Source: Gracilaria gracilis (Eukaryota; Rhodophyta; Florideophyceae; Gracilariales; Gracilariaceae). Taken from it: a stretch of DNA of 64,000 nt. A program made the translations under genes and the position numbers. The stretch lies in contig JARGSG010000200.1 in the NCBI GenBank assembly GCA_030374805.1, positions 558,001-622,000 on the forward strand, given 5' to 3'. This document shows, one piece after another, positions 59,823 to 64,000 of the stretch. The notes under the pieces are model-generated. The model did no database searches, was not told where the DNA came from, and saw only the letters and a program-made list of their open reading frames with translations. Numbering within the stretch: the stretch's first letter is position 1; each line of letters begins with the position of its first letter.

Positions 59823-61028
59823 AACGGTTCCATCATCCCACTTGGGCATTTCCCAGCGTCGCTGGAGGAGCTGTTCCCGTTCGACGGCGATATTGGAGCA
59901 CCTTTGAACGCGGGAGGTGCTCGATCGGCTCGGCAGTGTCCTGCGCCGTATCATACCCGTATCAACGGACGTGGTAGTAAAGTATACCCTCCTGCTTCCA
60001 GGAATGCCAGACAAATCGGTCGAAAATATACTCCTGTACATACACCTGCCGGCCCTGCCGAGTTGTTGTTACCGCTGAGGATTCATTGCCCTGCGATAGG
60101 AAATTCCCCAACTCGGGTGTTGCTTCGCGCGCCGCGGTGAACCGGGTGGTTCTCCGGTGAGGTGAGGGTTCCGATCGGCGTACCGCACGTTTGCGTGCTT
60201 TAACCCGTTTCGACGGTGCTTCCGACGGGCTCGTTGCGGCTTTCCCACGCTGCGCTGCGAGTGGTGCAGCGCCGCGCGCACTCTCCGTGCTTGCACGTGA
60301 CTCCACCAGCGCGTGGCCGTGGCGCACCGTGGAACGTTTCGCCTCCCTTGACTTGGTGTCCATCGGGACACGTTCCAAGTGGCGGCGCCGTGGCGATCCG
60401 TTTTGAACGGCTACTTGCGGCGATTTCGGGTTCCCTGTAGGGCGTCCAGCAGTGCTGGGTGCAGCGAGTGCTTCACCCGGCACTTAGGGAATTTCCGCCC
60501 CTATTGGCGTGCCCCCACTGTCCATGACGCGAGCGACATCCCGGGTGAGCGGTTTCTCTCTGGCAACGATGCCAGGATCCACCGAGACACTCGGAACTGG
60601 CACAACCGTGCGTGGCTCTGCAATGTTGTCCCCCCTATGTACCGGGGTTACCGTCCCGCGTCCAGCGATGTGTTTCAGCGTCGCGTCCGCCGTTGCAGTG
60701 GACGCGTGTGACCGATTGTTCGGATCCGTCCCCAACGGGGCTAGTTCCGTGTCCCCCAGCTGAGCTGGTGCCGTACTGCAATAGCGGCTCGCGTTTGGCG
60801 AGGGTGGGGTTGTTTTGTCCGCTTCTGCGTGTACATCCGCCACTTGTGGCCCAAGTACGGGAGCCTGGCTAAGGCTCCCGTACTTGGGCCTGAAAAGCCA
60901 GACGTGGTGGGTTTCCGCGGCGTACACGGCTTCTCTGGAAAGAGTTCCGGTGTGGCCGCAGCCTGTCGTGTACCACGGATGTCCTCCTCCTGTTGCGACG
61001 GCGATTTACCTTCAGCAGAAGTGACCTC
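59823..61028 (-). other. Downstream region of Gypsy I, no clear gene
   Basis: Minus-strand frames 59962-60483 and 60484-60927 are open but rich in Arg, Ala and Pro and resemble nothing I know. After the TAG at 61029 the pol frame of Gypsy I stays open to about 60730, so part of this is probably its decayed C-terminus. A strong hairpin lies at 60848-60890. Confidence 0.35.
60848..60890. repeat. Perfect 18-bp inverted repeat with 7-nt loop
   Basis: GGCCCAAGTACGGGAGCC (60848-60865) and GGCTCCCGTACTTGGGCC (60873-60890) are exact reverse complements around TGGCTAA. Confidence 0.9.
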
Positions 61029-64000
61029 CTATCCCTCCTTAGACGGAGCGGCGGGAGATGGGATTGAGAGTTCCGCAGCGCGGGTAACGTCTCCACGAGC
61101 GGGTTGAGTTCTTGACTGGCCAGTTTGGCCAGGGGTGTGGTCCGATGTCGTCGGTTTGTCCGATAACATCCGGAGGTCGGACAGTCCCCGACTAGGGTGT
61201 GGTAGAAACACAGGGCGATTCAACACGATTGTCTCGGGGGTAGCTGATTCCGTCGACACGGGGCTGGCAGGTGTCAGTATGAGCTCGGACGAGGGTGGCG
61301 GAGCAAAGACTACGTGGTCGCGGGAGATCCGCTCATGCGTTTCCTTTCTGTCCAGTACAACTGTGTCCTCCGTGGCGGAGATTACCTTGAACGGTCCATC
61401 CGCCACTAGCGAGAGCTTATGGCGCTTCTCCTTTTCAGGATTATAGTATTCCTTCCGTACGAAGACGTAGTTGCCCGCCTTTATTGGCGGCGTTGTCTTT
61501 CCTCGCAAGAGAGCATCGAAGTCACGCTTGTAAGCAGCTTGAGCTCTCGCCATGGACTGGCGAGCGGCAGGGATTAACTTGGTTAGCCAAGTCTTTTATT
61601 GCTGGCGGTAGTCACCCACAGAGAGGAAATTACCCAGCGTAGGCTGTGATTCCAACGCCACCAGCGGGGGGGGTACGGGAGAGTACTAACTCGAACGGCG
61701 AAACACCGGTAATTCTATGTACCTGCGTGTTGTACGCGAACGTCAGCGCGTCAGTGTACAGGTCCCATGTCTTTGGATGATCGGCCACGTAAGAACAGAG
61801 AGATGCTAGCATCGTCCGGTTGAACCGTTCGACTTGCCCATTGCACTAGAAATGGTAGGTTGTAGTGAACAGGTTCTCAACATCCAGGATGCGACAAAAA
61901 TTCTGGAAGAATCGCAATGCGAACTGTTTCTAGTTATCGGAAAGTACTTCAACTGGCGGACCGTAGACAAAAATACAGTGCCTCACGAAGGCCTGGGCGA
62001 TCGTGAATGCGGTTATTCTCTTCAGAGGTACATTCCGAACCAGTTTCGAGAAGCGATCCGTAATAACGAGTAAGAATTTATGGCCTTCCTGGTCGTCAAA
62101 AGTGGTCCGAGTATATCGATTGCGAGGAACTCGAGAGGCGCCCTTGCTGGGAATAGCCTCATCTTCTTTGAGTTCTTCCGGAGCTTCACCCGGTTTTTCG
62201 CGCACTCAGTGCAGAGCCGCACTGTTGCGTAGCAGTCGACCGCCATGGCGGGCCAGTAGAAGTCCCTTCTCAGGGTTAGGTATAACTTCCTTCCACCTGC
62301 GTGGCTAACCAGCTTCGCGTAATGCGATAGTTCGAGTACCCGCGTTTGTAGCGTGTGAGTGACCACCACTTGTGGGTTCGACTCGAACATTCTTATGAGA
62401 TAGCCGATGTCGTTGATCTCAAACGAAAGGACCGCACCACCGTTTAAACTGGCGAGAATGTTCACGCAGAACGGGTTGCCATGCTGTTCTCGGATCATTT
62501 CCTCCGGTGTTACCGGGACAAAATTCCCCGTTAGAGGCTTGTGAGCCCCATTCTCGTTTGCCACGAGTAGTTCGTCGAATTCATCGTCGAATTCCTAGTC
62601 TTCTGGCCAAATGTCGAGTTCAACTCCCGGATCTTCCGTGTCCACCTCGTCAGCGACGAAACAAGGGATCTCATCGTCCCCCGAGGGGAGGGCTTTCCCA
62701 TTCGTGGGTAATCTCGACATTGCGTCGGCTTGCGAGTTCAGCGCTCCCTTCTTTTACACGACTTGAAAGTGGAATTCCGCTAGGCGGAGCCTCCATCGCG
62801 TGAGGCGTCCCGACGGGTCGGAGATGTTCATTAACCACCTCAGCGAAGAATGGTTCGTGTACACGGTAAAGTGCACAGCCATAAGATAGGGGCGAAGAGT
62901 TGCCAGAGCCCACACAACGGCGAGGCACTCTTTCTCCCAAACGGAGTAATTCCGTTCATGAACATTGAGCGAACGCGACCAGTAACAAATGCGCTTACGT
63001 TCCCCTTCGGGGGTGGTTTGGAAAAGAGCGCAACCCACTTGGTAGTTGCTCGAATCCATGTCCACGGAGTACGGTAGTCCGGGTTTTGGCAACGATAGAA
63101 TCGGAGCAGATGTGACAGCCTCCTTCAAGGAGTTAAACGTCTCTGTCTCGACAGGCGTGAAGAGTACCAGTTTTGGTGGCTGGCCCTTTCGCGGTAGTGC
63201 GTTGAGGGGTGCCGCGATATCCGAGAAATTCGGGACGAACCGTCGGTAGAAGTTGACCAATCCCAAGAACGAGCGCAATTCCGTCTGGGTTCGCGGTTCC
63301 TTCGCCTTGGCAAGGGACTTCACTCGAGCTTCCTCGATCGACAACCGTCCTGGACGGATAACGTGTCCCAGGTACTTCACGGTGTCTGTGAAGAATTCAA
63401 ACTTCCTCAGCTTGAGGTAAATTCCTGCGTCACGCAGTGTGGTCATTAACTCCCTTACGTGGGTGAGGTGATCGTCCATATTACTGGAGAAGACAATTAT
63501 GTCATCTAGGTAAACTAGACACGTCCGCAACTTAAAGCGGTTCAACAAGATGTCGATAGCACGCTGAAATGTAGCAGGGGCGTTCGTGAGACCAAATGGC
63601 ATACGCTTGAAGCGGAAAGATCCAGAGAGACATACAAACGCGGTCTTATCGCGTTCTTCCTCCCTTACAGAGACTTGCCAATACCCCCAATTGGCGTCCA
63701 ATGCCGTGAATACGGTTGCATTTCTGAGCGAATCGATGCACCTGTCCATGCGATGGATTGGGTACGTGCCCCTGATCGTCACGGCATTGAGCCGGCGGTA
63801 GTCGACACAGAACCTCCAGGTTCCGTCGGCCTTGATTGCCAGTACTACTGGGAACGCCCAGGGTGACTGAGCGGGCTCAACCACGCCCGCGCGGAGCATC
63901 TTGTCCACTTGGAACTGCTCCTCTTCCCGAGCCTTCGGTCCTGCCCTGTAAGGGGGTGGCGAAACGGGTCGCGAGTTTGGTAGAGACCACCGATCGTAAA
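61029..64000 (-). pseudogene. Gypsy element I pol (RT, RNase H, integrase), decayed and running off the right edge
   Basis: The minus-strand coding remains enter from 64000. RT: KAREEEQFQVDKMLRAGV (63950-63890), WRFCVDYRRLNAVT, ALDANWGYWQVSV and the canonical LVYLDDIIVFS (about 63510). RNase H: YSVDMDSSNYQVGCALF (about 63060). The frame then carries TAA 62754-62756 and a TAG near 62597. The integrase has an HHCC site (HYAKLVSHAGG to CTEC), AIDILGPL, a frameshift near 62100, VLSDN-TAG, and CNGQVERFNRTM behind another TAG. The tail (GNYVFVRKEYYNPEKEKRHKL) ends at TAG 61029. Gag, protease and 5' LTR would lie beyond 64000. It is clearly dead and older than E, G and H. Confidence 0.88.

Overview
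This window is a eukaryotic, gene-poor, retrotransposon-packed piece of chromosome. The host genes are intronless, the LTR retrotransposons are dense and nested, the spacers are AT-rich and there is a TIR-NB-ARC-WD40 gene. My best guess is a multicellular red alga, but nothing in the window proves the taxon.

From 1 to about 38.25 kb lies one nested stack of LTR retrotransposons, which I label A to G. The outermost is an old minus-strand Copia element (A). Its gag (18715-20550), protease/pre-integrase (8048-8715) and integrase tail/RT (1-1387) are split by three insertions. Insertion one is Gypsy C (1668-8047), a full copy plus a second truncated copy sharing one LTR. Insertion two is Copia B (8721-18687, TSD GATGT), itself split by plus-strand Gypsy G (11074-16568, TSD CCTGG). 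Insertion three is Copia D (20942-38242, TSD ATCCA), itself carrying the intact Gypsy E (21330-26945, TSD GAGGG) and the defective Gypsy F (34215-37829, degenerate TSD). Removing B with one TSD copy joins A's gag region to A's protease without a stop in the -1 frame. Removing F rejoins the two halves of D's gag in one frame. These joins support the nesting independently of the LTR pairs. Copia D also holds two plus-strand (antisense) reading frames in its 3' region with cysteine/histidine motifs.

From 38.25 to 51.9 kb is host-like sequence: AT-rich spacers, a membrane protein gene (45309-46199, minus) next to a clean Gypsy H (39953-45288, TSD GTCAC, separate gag and pol frames), a two-TM protein (47469-48188) and a small secreted protein (49761-50411).

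From 51.87 to 56.05 kb is one 1392-residue TIR-NB-ARC-WD40 protein, an NLR-like STAND ATPase and the most interesting host gene here. From 56 to 61 kb are AT-rich spacer, a dispersed repeat with a GC-rich hairpin (an inverted relative sits near 39.2 kb) and an unassigned plus-strand pseudogene. A decayed Gypsy element I (61029-64000, minus) runs off the right edge.

Recurring themes are W[LI]DD and VVDD variants of the reverse transcriptase active site, an 11-nt non-TGG sequence directly after the LTR in three Gypsy elements, and Copia elements whose gag start codon lies inside an initiator-Met anticodon-type primer-binding site. Comparisons between copies were made by eye, without alignment software.
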